Shown: positions 52,106-61,516, counted from the stretch's first letter. The stretch: 64,000 nucleotides of DNA from Aquirhabdus sp. (GCA_030149815.1 JASLHI010000045.1:1-64000); one strand, 5' to 3'. Notes: a model not told the origin generated them from the sequence alone. Numbers and translations: made by a program.

Positions 52106-53578
52106 ATGCATCACGAAAAAAGTTTAAAGGTCGCTTATATCCTCTGGTTTTTTCTCGGTGCATTTGGCATTCATCGACTTTATCTTAATCAAACCAAAAC
52201 TGGCTGGATGATGTTCCTGCTGGCTATCGCAGTTGGGCTTAGTAAAGGATATATTCCATTCATTGTACTTTTATCAATATGGTGGCTCATTGATGCAGCT
52301 CTAATTATTGGCTATGTCGATGCCTCAAAAGATCATTCTTTTATGCATGTGGTTGAAGCCCCTAAAGCCGAACGGGAAAAAGCCGCTGCACTGTCCACCG
52401 TAAAGTTTGAAGACATCCAAAAATTACATGAAATGAATGCTGAATATATGGCTTGTTTCGCTCGAGGAGATTTAGACGCAGCGATCGTGGGTGCAACTCA
52501 AGCATTAGCCTTGTCTGAAAGTAGAATGGGCAAAGATCATAGCCAAGTCGGCATGATTCAAAATAATTTAGGTGAATTTTATCGTCGTGCTGGTAATAAT
52601 CCGCAAGCAATCAACATGCTTAAAAGTTCTATTGCCATACAAGAGCAACACCCTGATCGAGAAATGACACCCGAACAAGCGCAAGACACACTTTGCCACT
52701 CTCTCAACAGTTTAGCTCATATTTATACTCACTTAGGACAAACTCAAGACGCCAAAAGAATCTATCGTCGAATTATCGATACGCTCTCAAATCCCATTCA
52801 GCGGACTGAGGAAGAGCCAACACCACAAGCATATGCCAAAACAAATCGGTCTGAAAATCACGATGTTAATTATGCGCATGCATTAAATAATTTAGCCAAG
52901 CTCTACAGTGACAAAAACCAGCACGAACAAGCTGAGCCTCTTTTTTCTGAAGCACTTGCCCTGCTTGATTATCTTTCAATTGAACATACTGAACTTAAGG
53001 TTGATATTCTTAAAAATTTCGCTACCCAAGAAAGCACCCTACAGCATTATGATCGAGCTGAATCACTCTACCAAAGAGCGATTAGAATTCTTAATGAGCA
53101 TGCGATTCGGGTTGCAGAGCAACCTACCCAACAAAAAGAAGATCCATTAGATATGCCATTGGCATCAAATTACGATGAGCTCAATATTGTATATAGCGAC
53201 CAAACTCGTCCGAAAATCGATGAAGAAAAACTTCGTGCAGATGCGATTAGTCGAAATCAACTTCAGACTGCAGCATGCCATCATGGTCTTGGAATTCTTT
53301 ATGCAAATCAAAACCGACTTGAAGAGGCTGAGGCTGAACTAAGTGCCGCAGCAAAAATGCGGAAGCCCATTTGCCAATCCAATGATGCTGAGTTCATCAC
53401 AGGATTAAGTCATTTGGGGCTGGTTTATTTTAAACAAAATAAACTAGATAAAGCTGAAACGGTTGGTAAACATATCCTGAATACGCGACTCATGGCATTA
53501 GGTGAAGACCATGTTGATACACAACGGGCACAGCGCAATCTTGAACTGATACAAACTGAAATGAGCAAACAATCCTAG
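52106..53578 (+). CDS. TM2 domain plus TPR repeat protein
   Basis: The 490-residue protein has an N-terminal TM2 domain, AYILWFFLGAFGIHRLYLNQ at residues 10-29 followed by two membrane helices and WWLIDAALIIGYVDASKD. It is followed by a cytosolic region of at least five tetratricopeptide-like units, e.g. GMIQNNLGEFYRRAGNNPQA, HALNNLAKLYSDKNQHEQAE, HHGLGILYANQNRLEEAEAE and HLGLVYFKQNKLDKAE. The TPR part is a protein-binding scaffold; the TM2 part anchors it in the membrane. The binding partner is unknown. The gene has only weak nearby terminator structure (53690-53711). Confidence 0.87.
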   Translation: MHHEKSLKVAYILWFFLGAFGIHRLYLNQTKTGWMMFLLAIAVGLSKGYIPFIVLLSIWWLIDAALIIGYVDASKDHSFMHVVEAPKAEREKAAALSTVKFEDIQKLHEMNAEYMACFARGDLDAAIVGATQALALSESRMGKDHSQVGMIQNNLGEFYRRAGNNPQAINMLKSSIAIQEQHPDREMTPEQAQDTLCHSLNSLAHIYTHLGQTQDAKRIYRRIIDTLSNPIQRTEEEPTPQAYAKTNRSENHDVNYAHALNNLAKLYSDKNQHEQAEPLFSEALALLDYLSIEHTELKVDILKNFATQESTLQHYDRAESLYQRAIRILNEHAIRVAEQPTQQKEDPLDMPLASNYDELNIVYSDQTRPKIDEEKLRADAISRNQLQTAACHHGLGILYANQNRLEEAEAELSAAAKMRKPICQSNDAEFITGLSHLGLVYFKQNKLDKAETVGKHILNTRLMALGEDHVDTQRAQRNLELIQTEMSKQS

Positions 53579-53689
53579 TATGCTAATCATTTTAAGACTC
53601 TAAAAAGTAATTGATTGTTTAATTGAACACAGGTTTTTGCAGTTGGTTTTGACACAAAAATGGGTATAACACCCACAGAATATAAACGT

Positions 53690-53711
53690 AAAGAGCAACT
53701 CAATGCTCTTT
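53690..53711. terminator. Weak two-way terminator, TM2-TPR gene / hemL
   Basis: AAAGAGCA (53690-53697) and TGCTCTTT (53704-53711) form an 8-bp stem with a six-base loop between the convergent stops. The flanking runs are short. Confidence 0.5.
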
Positions 53712-53734
53712 AGTTCAAAGTTATTTTTCTAAAT

Positions 53735-55060
53735 TCAGCCGACGAATTGTTGAATACCCGCTTTCATCTCCATCAGTGTCTCTTGCGCAGCCGCCAAAGT
53801 TTCTTCTAAATCTGCTTGAGTATGACTACTAGAAATAAAACCAGCTTCAAATGCAGATGGCGCGAGATAAACGCCACGCTTTAACATGCCATGAAAAAAC
53901 TCACGAAACGCAGCAACATCACACTGTGTCATAGCTTCATAACTCGATAAATCATTCGAGTCAGTGAAATAAATCCCAAACATTCCGCCAGCTTGCTGGA
54001 CTTGTAGTGGTATACCGACGTCATCTGCAATCGCCTTTAAACCATTGAGCAGTAATGAAAGTTTGGTTGATAATTGCATATAAAAACCATCAGCAGAAAT
54101 GAGCTTGAGCATTGCAATCCCAGCACGCATTGCAAGTGGATTTCCTGACAATGTTCCAGCTTGATACACACCGCCTAATGGTGCGATGCAATTCATAATT
54201 TCACGCTTACCACCAAATGCACCAACAGGTAAACCAGCGCCAATGATCTTGCCTAATGTCGTTAAATCAGGTGTGATGTCGTAATGTGCCTGCGCACCAC
54301 CTAACGCAACACGAAAGCCCGTCATGACTTCATCAAAAATCAATACCGTACCCGATTTGGTACATTCATCACGCAGAGTCTGTAAAAAGCCTTGAATTGG
54401 TAAAACCAGATTCATATTGCCCGCAACAGGTTCAACAATAATGCAAGCAATTTGATCACCATATTCAGCAAAGCAGGTTTTCACTGCATCAATATCATTG
54501 AATGGTAATGTGATAGTGTGTTGTGCTAAATCCTTTGGCACACCGAGCGAGGTTGGAACGCCCAAGGTCAACATGCCCGACCCTGCTTTGACCAGCAAAG
54601 AATCCGCGTGACCGTGATAGCAACCTTCAAACTTCACGATCTTGTCACGCCCTGTGTAACCACGTGCCAAACGAATCGCACTCATACACGCTTCTGTACC
54701 CGAACTCGTCATTCGCACCATATCCATCGAAGGCATGATCTGACAGATGAGATCGGCTACTGTTGTTTCACTCGGCGTTGGCGCACCAAAACTCAAACCA
54801 TCCTCAGCTGCATCTTTAACGGCTTGGATGATCTCAGGATGTGCATGACCGAGAATCATCGGCCCCCATGAACCCACATAATCGATGTATCGCTTGCCTT
54901 CTGCATCAAATAAATATGCGCCTTTTGCCTTTTGTACAAATACAGGTGTACCACCAACGCCTTTAAACGCACGCACTGGGGAGTTCACACCACCTGGAAT
55001 ATGAACACTTGCTGCATTGAAAAGATCTTGATTATTTAATGAGTGAGCTGAGTTGGTCAT
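53735..55060 (-). CDS. hemL: Glutamate-1-semialdehyde 2,1-aminomutase
   Basis: HemL makes 5-aminolevulinate, the first dedicated heme precursor, from glutamate-1-semialdehyde using PLP. The 441-residue protein carries IPGGVNSPVRAFKGVGGTP near the start, RMTSSGTEACMSAIRLAR, KFEGCYHGHADSLLVKAGSG, LIFDEVMTGFRVALGGAQ and the PLP lysine in TLGKIIGAGLPVGAFGG. It is a few residues longer than most. It stands alone as a monocistronic gene, divergent from the GDT1-like gene. All functional residues are intact. Confidence 0.96.
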   Translation of the reverse strand: MTNSAHSLNNQDLFNAASVHIPGGVNSPVRAFKGVGGTPVFVQKAKGAYLFDAEGKRYIDYVGSWGPMILGHAHPEIIQAVKDAAEDGLSFGAPTPSETTVADLICQIMPSMDMVRMTSSGTEACMSAIRLARGYTGRDKIVKFEGCYHGHADSLLVKAGSGMLTLGVPTSLGVPKDLAQHTITLPFNDIDAVKTCFAEYGDQIACIIVEPVAGNMNLVLPIQGFLQTLRDECTKSGTVLIFDEVMTGFRVALGGAQAHYDITPDLTTLGKIIGAGLPVGAFGGKREIMNCIAPLGGVYQAGTLSGNPLAMRAGIAMLKLISADGFYMQLSTKLSLLLNGLKAIADDVGIPLQVQQAGGMFGIYFTDSNDLSSYEAMTQCDVAAFREFFHGMLKRGVYLAPSAFEAGFISSSHTQADLEETLAAAQETLMEMKAGIQQFVG

Positions 55061-55188
55061 AGCGGTTTGGACTTTAAAAAGATGATGACGATTAGGGCGA
55101 TAGTTTAACTGGTAGATGGTTGCAGATGTTTATAATTCACGGGAATAAACAATAAGATTTAAATCATCTTTTTATAATGATTGTTAAT

Positions 55189-55217
55189 TTGACAAGATTT
55201 TAGGTAAATCTTAGAAT
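55189..55217 (+). promoter_or_regulatory. Sigma70 promoter of the GDT1-like gene
   Basis: TTGACA (55189-55194) and TAGAAT (55212-55217) are separated by exactly 17 bases, a near-consensus promoter. AGATTT and AAATCT form a small inverted repeat that fills the spacer, a possible operator. The start codon is 73 bases further on, leaving an untranslated leader of about 65 bases. Confidence 0.65.
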
Positions 55218-55290
55218 CGCCGCTGAAAAATACATCATTTCTCATATCTTTTTTTGTTTCTCTTACATCCTATTGAAGGAACTACAGTAA

Positions 55291-55875
55291 ATGAACTGGG
55301 CTGCCTTCCTCTCTAGTTTTACGACCATGTTACTCGTAGAGCTTCCAGATAAAACGCTGATTGCAACACTTATTCTTTCAACACGTTATCGCAAGATTCC
55401 TGTATTTATTGGAGTCTGTTTTGCTTTTTTAGTGCAATGTGTCCTTGCGGTCTTAGCTGGTTCTCTATTGCATAAATTACCTGAACATATCGTGGCGTAT
55501 ATTGTCTCCGCGCTATTTGCTATCGGTGCACTTGTGCTGTGGCGTGAAGCAAATAATACAGAAGAAGACGATGATATCGAATCCGTTGAAACGACATCTT
55601 CTTTTAAAATGGCATTAGTATCATTTACCGTTTTGTTTGCTGCGGAATGGGGCGATGCGTCGCAATTATTGACCGTTGCATTGACTGCGAAATACCACGC
55701 GCCATTTGCTGTAGGTCTAGGTTCTTGGCTGGCTTTGGTCAGTGTCGCTGCACTGGCGATTTTGCTGGGTAAATTTATCCAGTCAAAAGTACCATTCCAT
55801 GTCATTCAACGCATTGCGGCATTTGTATTTGCAGCGTTTGCGGGGATTGCGCTTTATACAGCGGTTGGGATGTAA
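55291..55875 (+). CDS. TMEM165/GDT1 family transporter (UPF0016)
   Basis: The 194-residue protein has six membrane helices in two repeats, each with an acidic motif: VELPDKTLIATLILSTRYR near residue 17 and AEWGDASQLLTVALTAKY near 122, matching the E-x-G-D-(K/R)-(S/T) consensus. The linker between them is acidic (ANNTEEDDDIESVE). Homologues act as Mn2+ or Ca2+ exporters or antiporters; in gamma-proteobacteria Mn2+ export (MneA) is known. No metal-sensing riboswitch is recognisable in the leader. The gene has a strong promoter at 55189-55217 and is followed by dispersed palindromes. Confidence 0.9.
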   Translation: MNWAAFLSSFTTMLLVELPDKTLIATLILSTRYRKIPVFIGVCFAFLVQCVLAVLAGSLLHKLPEHIVAYIVSALFAIGALVLWREANNTEEDDDIESVETTSSFKMALVSFTVLFAAEWGDASQLLTVALTAKYHAPFAVGLGSWLALVSVAALAILLGKFIQSKVPFHVIQRIAAFVFAAFAGIALYTAVGM

Positions 55876-55891
55876 AATAGTATTAGCTCAT

Positions 55892-55972
55892 TGAGCCTGT
55901 CGAAATGTGCAGCGATACAAAACCACACTTCGACAAGCTCAGTGAACTGCATAGCTCGTTGAGCTTGTCGAA
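55892..55972. repeat. Dispersed palindromic repeat, copy B, with an extra half-site
   Basis: TTCGACAAGCTCA (55929-55941) and TGAGCTTGTCGAA (55960-55972) are the arms of a 44-base unit identical to the reverse complement of 32747-32790. A third, diverged arm TGAGCCTGTCGAA (55892-55904) precedes it. The element lies between the convergent GDT1-like and outer-membrane efflux genes. Confidence 0.85.
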
Positions 55973-56032
55973 GTATCGAAACGTGCGAAAAACAATCAAA
56001 AAGATTATCTAAAAACAGATTCTTGTAGTCTT

Positions 56033-57466
56033 TTACTCCCAACCACCACCCAGCGCTAGAAACACAGCCACCTGATCAGATGCAATTTTGCCATCCATTG
56101 CAGAAATTGCTTGTTCAGCCGATAACAATGTTCGCTCAGCATCTAGCACAGGCAAATAGCTTTGCCGTCCCATTTTAAAAAGTGTTGTTGAATCTTGTGC
56201 TGCTTTTTCCGCTTTTGCTTTCGCATTTTCAAGTAAGGCAAGACGATCAAGATCGCGGGCATAGACTTCTAAAGCACTTTCAGTTTCGCGCAGTGCATTT
56301 AGCACTGCGCCATCAAATTGAGCATAGGCAACTTGCTCATCAGCTTCTGTGCTACGAATATGTGCTTTTACGCGTGTACGATCAGGAAATTGCCAGCTAA
56401 TCATCGGACCAATTGAGAACTTCATGGTATCTGTATGCAGGAAATGACTATCCAATCCTACAGAACCCAATGATGCACCCAACGTGACTTTAGGATATAG
56501 ATCAGCTGTAACCACGCCTATCTTTGCTGTCGCTGCATGCAACTCAAACTCAGCACGACGAACATCAGGACGACGCTTGAGCATTGCCATTCCATCACCA
56601 ATTGGCAATGGCGTTTTTAGCTCTGGTTCATGCTTACAACTTGCAATTGCGGTAGGGAATTCTGTTGGCGGTTTACCTGTCAAGACCGCAAGACGATACA
56701 GCGCAAGGCGTTGTTCGGCTTCCAAAAGTGGCAAACTGGCACGAATCTGATCTTCTTGCCCTGATGAACGCGTTGTATCCAAAGAAGTACCACGTCCTGC
56801 CTTAAATAAACGCGTAGTCAACGCTGTACTCTGAGCTTGTAGTGCGAGCGACTTCTTGGCAACTTCAATTTCACTCCCAGCCGAACATACACTTAAATAT
56901 GCACGAGTCGTTTCTGCAACTACAGTAATTCGTGTTGCATCATGGGCAGCACGTGCTGCAGCAAGATCTGCTTTTGCAGATTCAATTGAACGTGAAATTT
57001 GCCCGAATAAATCTACTTGGTAAGAAATTCCTGCACCCATACCATAAACATAACTATTAGGTAGTGGTTTCCCTTCCGTTGGAATTAACAGTTCTTCCGC
57101 AGAGTAACGCGCCCATTGTGGCGAAGCTTCCAATGTCGTCGTTGGACGCTTGCTTGCATCTACATAATCCAGTCCTGCTTGTGCTTTGATTAAACGGGCT
57201 TGTGCAACACGTAAGTCTGTATTCGCGGTCAAAGTCTGCTGAATCAAATCATTTAAAGCTGGATCTTGATAAAGTTTCCACCATTCATTAGGCACAGGAT
57301 CATTCACAAAAGCAGAGTCTTTACCACTTAAGAATGCACCATTTGCACTGGATTGATTGATCGCTGATTCTGACGGGCGATGATAGTTCGGTCCCACGGT
57401 TGTACAAGAAACCAATGAAACAGACGCGACCACAGCAATTGCTGAAACCAATAAAAGGCGACGCAT
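56033..57466 (-). CDS. Outer-membrane efflux lipoprotein (NodT/OprM type)
   Basis: This is the outer-membrane channel of a tripartite efflux pump. The 477-residue product has a lipoprotein signal (lipobox SLVSC, lipidated Cys at about residue 21), then TTVGPNYHRPSESA and EWWKLYQDPALNDLIQQTL, typical of the RND-associated NodT family. It is followed by two OEP repeats (VAQARLIKAQAGLDYVDASK and MLKRRPDVRRAEFELHAATA). The gene overlaps the adaptor gene by one base (57466). Having its own outer-membrane partner is an addition to the usual AaeXAB set. It is the last gene of the four-gene operon 56033-60761. Confidence 0.9.
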   Translation of the reverse strand: MRRLLLVSAIAVVASVSLVSCTTVGPNYHRPSESAINQSSANGAFLSGKDSAFVNDPVPNEWWKLYQDPALNDLIQQTLTANTDLRVAQARLIKAQAGLDYVDASKRPTTTLEASPQWARYSAEELLIPTEGKPLPNSYVYGMGAGISYQVDLFGQISRSIESAKADLAAARAAHDATRITVVAETTRAYLSVCSAGSEIEVAKKSLALQAQSTALTTRLFKAGRGTSLDTTRSSGQEDQIRASLPLLEAEQRLALYRLAVLTGKPPTEFPTAIASCKHEPELKTPLPIGDGMAMLKRRPDVRRAEFELHAATAKIGVVTADLYPKVTLGASLGSVGLDSHFLHTDTMKFSIGPMISWQFPDRTRVKAHIRSTEADEQVAYAQFDGAVLNALRETESALEVYARDLDRLALLENAKAKAEKAAQDSTTLFKMGRQSYLPVLDAERTLLSAEQAISAMDGKIASDQVAVFLALGGGWE

Positions 57467-58398
57467 TATGAAGCTCCTTGACCAAGAGCTTGCTGTTTAG
57501 GAGCTTGCTTGTCTAGCGTTTTTTGATCCGCCTTTTTTGGAAGAACTTCTACAGTTGCTGTGCGACCAACAACGAGTTGTGTATCTGCAGGAACTTTATC
57601 CAATACCACACGAACAGGAATACGTTGCGCCAATCTAACCCAGTTAAACGTTGGATTAACGTTCGCCAATAAATTCGAACTTGCACCCAATTCACGATCT
57701 TCGATACCACCCGCGATACTGTCTACATGCCCTGTCAGCTTGTTATGATCACCCATGAGATGAACATTGACTTCATCTCCGACATGGATATGGTCAATCT
57801 TGGTTTCTTCAAAATAACCCATGACATAAATCGACTGGAGATCAATTAAAGCCATGATTGGATGTCCAGCAGTCGCATAAGTACCAGGCAACAAACCAAA
57901 GTTGGTTACTTGACCATTCACGGTCGCTTTAATTTCCGTACGATTCAGATTTAATTCAGCAGCATCTAGAGCTGATTTTGCCTGAACGAGGCTCGCACTT
58001 AATTGATCACGTTTAGCGAGACTTTGTTCACTTTGCTCCGCGGATACCAAATCTTTGAGAGAGCGATTACGCTGTACTTCACGTTCAGCTTGTTGTAATT
58101 GCGTTTGTACGCTAGTTATCGCGGCTTTTGCTTGATCAACAGCAACCTGATAACGATCACGATCAATCACAAACAGCACATCGCCTACTTTCACGATTTG
58201 ATTATCTTTGACTCGAACATCCGTCACTAGACCTGAAACATCAGGTGCAATTTGCACCAAGTTTGCACGAACACGGCCATCACGAGTCCACGGTTCAACT
58301 TTGTAATGCGTCCAAAGCAAATACGCGATGGCCAAAGCAATGACCACCACAAAGCTGGTGATAGAAAATCGAATGAACTGCGTCAATTTAGTATTCAT
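57466..58398 (-). CDS. HlyD/AaeA-type membrane fusion adaptor
   Basis: The 310-residue protein bridges the inner-membrane pump and the outer-membrane channel. It has one N-terminal membrane anchor (FIRFSITSFVVVIALAIAYL), the lipoyl half-motif DGRVRANLVQIAPDVSGLV and VKDNQIVKVGDVLFVIDRD, a long coiled coil (AAITSVQTQLQQAEREVQRN), then INGQVTNF-like KATVNGQVTNFGLLPGTYAT. It resembles AaeA and EmrA-like adaptors. It starts eight bases after the DUF1656 gene stops and precedes the outer-membrane channel gene. Confidence 0.9.
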   Translation of the reverse strand: MNTKLTQFIRFSITSFVVVIALAIAYLLWTHYKVEPWTRDGRVRANLVQIAPDVSGLVTDVRVKDNQIVKVGDVLFVIDRDRYQVAVDQAKAAITSVQTQLQQAEREVQRNRSLKDLVSAEQSEQSLAKRDQLSASLVQAKSALDAAELNLNRTEIKATVNGQVTNFGLLPGTYATAGHPIMALIDLQSIYVMGYFEETKIDHIHVGDEVNVHLMGDHNKLTGHVDSIAGGIEDRELGASSNLLANVNPTFNWVRLAQRIPVRVVLDKVPADTQLVVGRTATVEVLPKKADQKTLDKQAPKQQALGQGAS

Positions 58399-58404
58399 GG
58401 ATGA

Positions 58405-58635
58405 TCAACTCAACATCGTAAAAAGTGGTGCTGCAAAGGTGGATATCGATAATGTAATCACACCCCAGAGAATAATAAATAGTGATACATCAAGAAGATT
58501 TTGATGTGCGACAAAGCCATAAAATCCAATCGACTGTAAAACTCGGCGGACGACAATATGAAGTAGTCCAGCAATCGCTGCTGCAAATAGACCAGTACTG
58601 ATATAAACGCCAAAAATATTCACTTCAGCAATCAT
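58405..58635 (-). CDS. DUF1656 family small membrane protein (AaeX-like)
   Basis: The 76-residue protein has two membrane helices. It begins EVNIFGVYISTGLFAAAIAG, the DUF1656/AaeX pattern, and has a second helix in LLDVSLFIILWGVITLSI. AaeX is the small partner of AaeA and AaeB; its role is unclear. It overlaps the stop of the FUSC gene by four bases, so expression is coupled. Confidence 0.87.
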   Translation of the reverse strand: MIAEVNIFGVYISTGLFAAAIAGLLHIVVRRVLQSIGFYGFVAHQNLLDVSLFIILWGVITLSISTFAAPLFTMLS

Positions 58636-60761
58636 GATGTAGACTTCCCTTCTTGAAATGCAACGGCTTGAAACGCCGTCGCATGAGGAAAAAGATTTCG
58701 CCTTAAACCCACACTCGCAATCAGACCATGCAAACGTGGATCTTCAGCAAACAATGAACTTCGATCAGCCGCTGCATGCGATCTAATTTTCAAAATATCA
58801 TTAATAATGACATCAATATCATCAAGCAACTCAATTCTAGGTTGACGATAACCATGATGGGTCATGCTTAAAAAGTATCGCGATAATTTCTGCATTAATT
58901 GATTGATTTTATCCTGAATTGATTGTGGCATATCCCGCTTTGCCACTCTCAAATCCAGAATATTAAAGCCTATCGGCAGGCCTCTAAGTGCCTTATCAAT
59001 TTTAGATTGTTCTGAATCGGGTGCTGTGACCACACGAGGAATCAATAAACCAAGACGATCCAACATAACGCTAGCCCATGTCACATGATAATTATGAAAA
59101 GGACCAATCGCATGATTTGAAAGCTCTTTCCAACCAGCACGCAAAATACGATGAATACTGGTTTCGGTACTAATGACACGAATAAGCAGAGTCACTACAA
59201 GTGCCATCAACACACCAATAGTCGCAATCAAATTACCCATAAAGAATGTGACAAAATCAGTGTGTGGCGCGGAAGTAAAGCCTATACCAGGAACGACAAT
59301 CATGCCAATACTAAGCGCACTGAACATCGTTGGCGGATTCGCTAAATAAACACCAATCAGCATAATCAAAGGAAATAAAACCAAAGCCAACATTGAAAAG
59401 CTGTTGATTGCAGGAAAAATTCCAAAAACATAAAGTAATGAAACAGGAAACGCGATGAGCGTTGCGATAAACATTTTCTTTTGCATGACCGTTGGATTAT
59501 CACTGGTCGCAAAAATACAGCACATCACTGCGGTTAAACTGACAGCAGATGCACCTTGAGTCCACTCCGTTGCCATAACGAATGCAGCACAGACAATTGT
59601 TGCAACAACCGTCGTAAATCCTGAGTAAGCTGCAAGTCCTTTATCGATATGCAACGGGCGGTTTCGATTAATTGACACAATCGCTTTCAGAATCGGGCTT
59701 GGTTTTTTATGAGGTTCAAGAACAACTGAATAAAGCGCCAAACAGTCTGCCCATAATTGAATTAAATCAATTAAACGTGTGACGAGGTTAAGTTCTAAAA
59801 TATCTTGCCATGATGTAGAAGCCGCATGAGTCACAGCAATTGCCCGACAGCGATCCATCATGGCGGTAATTTGCTGCTGCTCAACACCTTTCGTGAGCTC
59901 GATTAAGTTTTTATTGACTGCGATATTATTAATATCATGCTCTAGAACCCAAGCCTTAATCGTTTTAACCAGTTTATCCGTCTCACTGGGAATACCTTGA
60001 AAGTTTCTCAGCGCCTCAAGACGATCTTCAACCGCATAAATCATCGGTAATAAGAGAATGAGTCGTTCTTCAAGTGCTCGAATTGCATTGATATATTGAC
60101 GTGATGCAATGACTTCAAATTTGAAGTTAGTTCCTAAAATCGTAAGTTCCGTGAGATCAAGTGCGATTCGCCGTCTTGCCCTTCTCGCAGCAATCTCAGG
60201 CTCTGCTTCTAACGCAGACACTAACCAGTTTTTTCCGTCAGAAAGTGTTTTATTGATCTTTGCCAATACAACACCTTCCACACTCACAGGAAAAATTAAA
60301 CTATGCGTGATTGATGCACATAACACGCCTATCGTAATTTCCTCGACGCGTGCAATAGCATTATCAAATAATCCAGAAGGATTCACGACTTCTGGCAATC
60401 CCACCAGTGCAGCAGTATATCCCGCCAGCATAATGATATAGCTACGTGGCGTCCGATCCAGCAATGAAATATACAGACATAAACCAACCCAACTTGCCAT
60501 AACACAGACCAGCAATATCGGGGTATTTACAAAATTGGGAATGATCACTAATGCAGCAGCGGCACCAATTAACGTACCCATAACACGATAAAGTGCTTTC
60601 GACCAAATCGCACCAGCAAACGGCTGACTCGTAATAAAGACCGTAAGCACAGCCCATACTGGATTAGTTAGATTAAGGCTATAAGCAACAAACAGCGCCA
60701 TCACTACTGCGAGATAGCAGTTAAAGGCAAAAATCAAACCTCGTTTGTTAAAGGCGCTCAT
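58632..60761 (-). CDS. FUSC family inner-membrane efflux protein (AaeB-like)
   Basis: The 709-residue protein is the pump component of an AaeAB-type system. It has two membrane blocks of about five to six helices each, residues 10-165 (starting FAFNCYLAVVMALFVAYSLN and PVWAVLTVFITSQPFAGAIW) and 365-520 (TTVVATIVCAAFVMATEWTQ), separated by a soluble helical region, and a soluble C-terminal part. This is the FUSC/AaeB architecture. AaeB-like pumps export aromatic carboxylic acids such as p-hydroxybenzoate; whether this is true here is only inferred. It is the first gene of the operon. Confidence 0.9.
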   Translation of the reverse strand: MSAFNKRGLIFAFNCYLAVVMALFVAYSLNLTNPVWAVLTVFITSQPFAGAIWSKALYRVMGTLIGAAAALVIIPNFVNTPILLVCVMASWVGLCLYISLLDRTPRSYIIMLAGYTAALVGLPEVVNPSGLFDNAIARVEEITIGVLCASITHSLIFPVSVEGVVLAKINKTLSDGKNWLVSALEAEPEIAARRARRRIALDLTELTILGTNFKFEVIASRQYINAIRALEERLILLLPMIYAVEDRLEALRNFQGIPSETDKLVKTIKAWVLEHDINNIAVNKNLIELTKGVEQQQITAMMDRCRAIAVTHAASTSWQDILELNLVTRLIDLIQLWADCLALYSVVLEPHKKPSPILKAIVSINRNRPLHIDKGLAAYSGFTTVVATIVCAAFVMATEWTQGASAVSLTAVMCCIFATSDNPTVMQKKMFIATLIAFPVSLLYVFGIFPAINSFSMLALVLFPLIMLIGVYLANPPTMFSALSIGMIVVPGIGFTSAPHTDFVTFFMGNLIATIGVLMALVVTLLIRVISTETSIHRILRAGWKELSNHAIGPFHNYHVTWASVMLDRLGLLIPRVVTAPDSEQSKIDKALRGLPIGFNILDLRVAKRDMPQSIQDKINQLMQKLSRYFLSMTHHGYRQPRIELLDDIDVIINDILKIRSHAAADRSSLFAEDPRLHGLIASVGLRRNLFPHATAFQAVAFQEGKSTS

Positions 60762-60847
60762 ATCAGAAATTAGCCCTGATTGTTCTTTGATTAAACTCGT
60801 GATTTATTGAACTTAAAGACTCAATAACTAACTTACTCAATAAGCCA

Positions 60848-61495
60848 TCAAAAGTTAAGTGATTTATGATCGGAAATCGTTTGATTCCATAGATTGATGC
60901 GTTTTTGAATCTGTGAGACTGGTAAATCTAAAATATCACTGACGACTGCATATAAATCTATGCCAGCTGCTTTAACAGGGGCAATATTTTCAACAGTTAA
61001 ACCACCGATCGCACAAATAGGTAATTCAAACATTAATTTAGCTTTGGCAAGCGTTTCAATGGACACTTGTTGAGCATTGGGTTTCGTAGATGAAGGAAAG
61101 ACCGCCCCGAAAGCAAGATAGCTTGCGCCTTCTTGATCAGCTTCGAGTGCTAATTCAAGTGAGTTGTGACAAGTTCGTCCAATAATCGCATTGCGCCCTA
61201 GCCGCTTTCTAGCATCGACTAACGAACCATCGCCCTGACCTAAATGCACGCCGCATTGTAAACGTTCAGCCAAATCAAGATTGTCATTAATGACTAAAGA
61301 AACCTTGTAATGATTGCTTAACAGCTGAATTTCTTGAGCTTCTTGTTCTTGTAATTGTACAGGTGTTTTTTTGCGACGATACTGCAACAAAGCAATACCT
61401 GTTTGAAATGCAATTTCTAGTTTAGGCAATAAATCAGATAGCGCATCATCATTGGTAATGAGATAAAGGCCTTGTAATGGCGATGGTGTGGTCAC
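60848..61495 (-). CDS. thiE: Thiamine phosphate synthase
   Basis: ThiE joins the pyrimidine and thiazole halves of thiamine. The 215-residue protein has GIALLQYRRKKT near residue 33, VSLVINDNLDLAERLQ, GVHLGQGDGSLVDARKRLG, IIGRTCHNSLELALEADQEG, YLAFGAVFPSSTKP and ICAIGGLTVENI, all expected. No other thi genes are next to it, and I see no TPP riboswitch upstream. A fold-back element lies directly before its start, so transcription may start inside or beyond the element. Confidence 0.94.
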   Translation of the reverse strand: MTTPSPLQGLYLITNDDALSDLLPKLEIAFQTGIALLQYRRKKTPVQLQEQEAQEIQLLSNHYKVSLVINDNLDLAERLQCGVHLGQGDGSLVDARKRLGRNAIIGRTCHNSLELALEADQEGASYLAFGAVFPSSTKPNAQQVSIETLAKAKLMFELPICAIGGLTVENIAPVKAAGIDLYAVVSDILDLPVSQIQKRINLWNQTISDHKSLNF

Positions 61496-61516
61496 AATTT
61501 TTGCCTTCTTATTAAG

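Noticed and set aside
53735..55290. Manganese-type (yybP-ykoY) riboswitch before the GDT1-like gene
   Set aside because: The leader lacks the conserved stem and purine-rich blocks expected of this riboswitch; only a simple promoter and short leader are visible.
55386..55805. 139-codon minus-strand frame inside the GDT1-like gene
   Set aside because: It is fully antisense to a clear membrane-protein gene, has no family resemblance and no ribosome site; it is a by-product of the codon pattern on the other strand.
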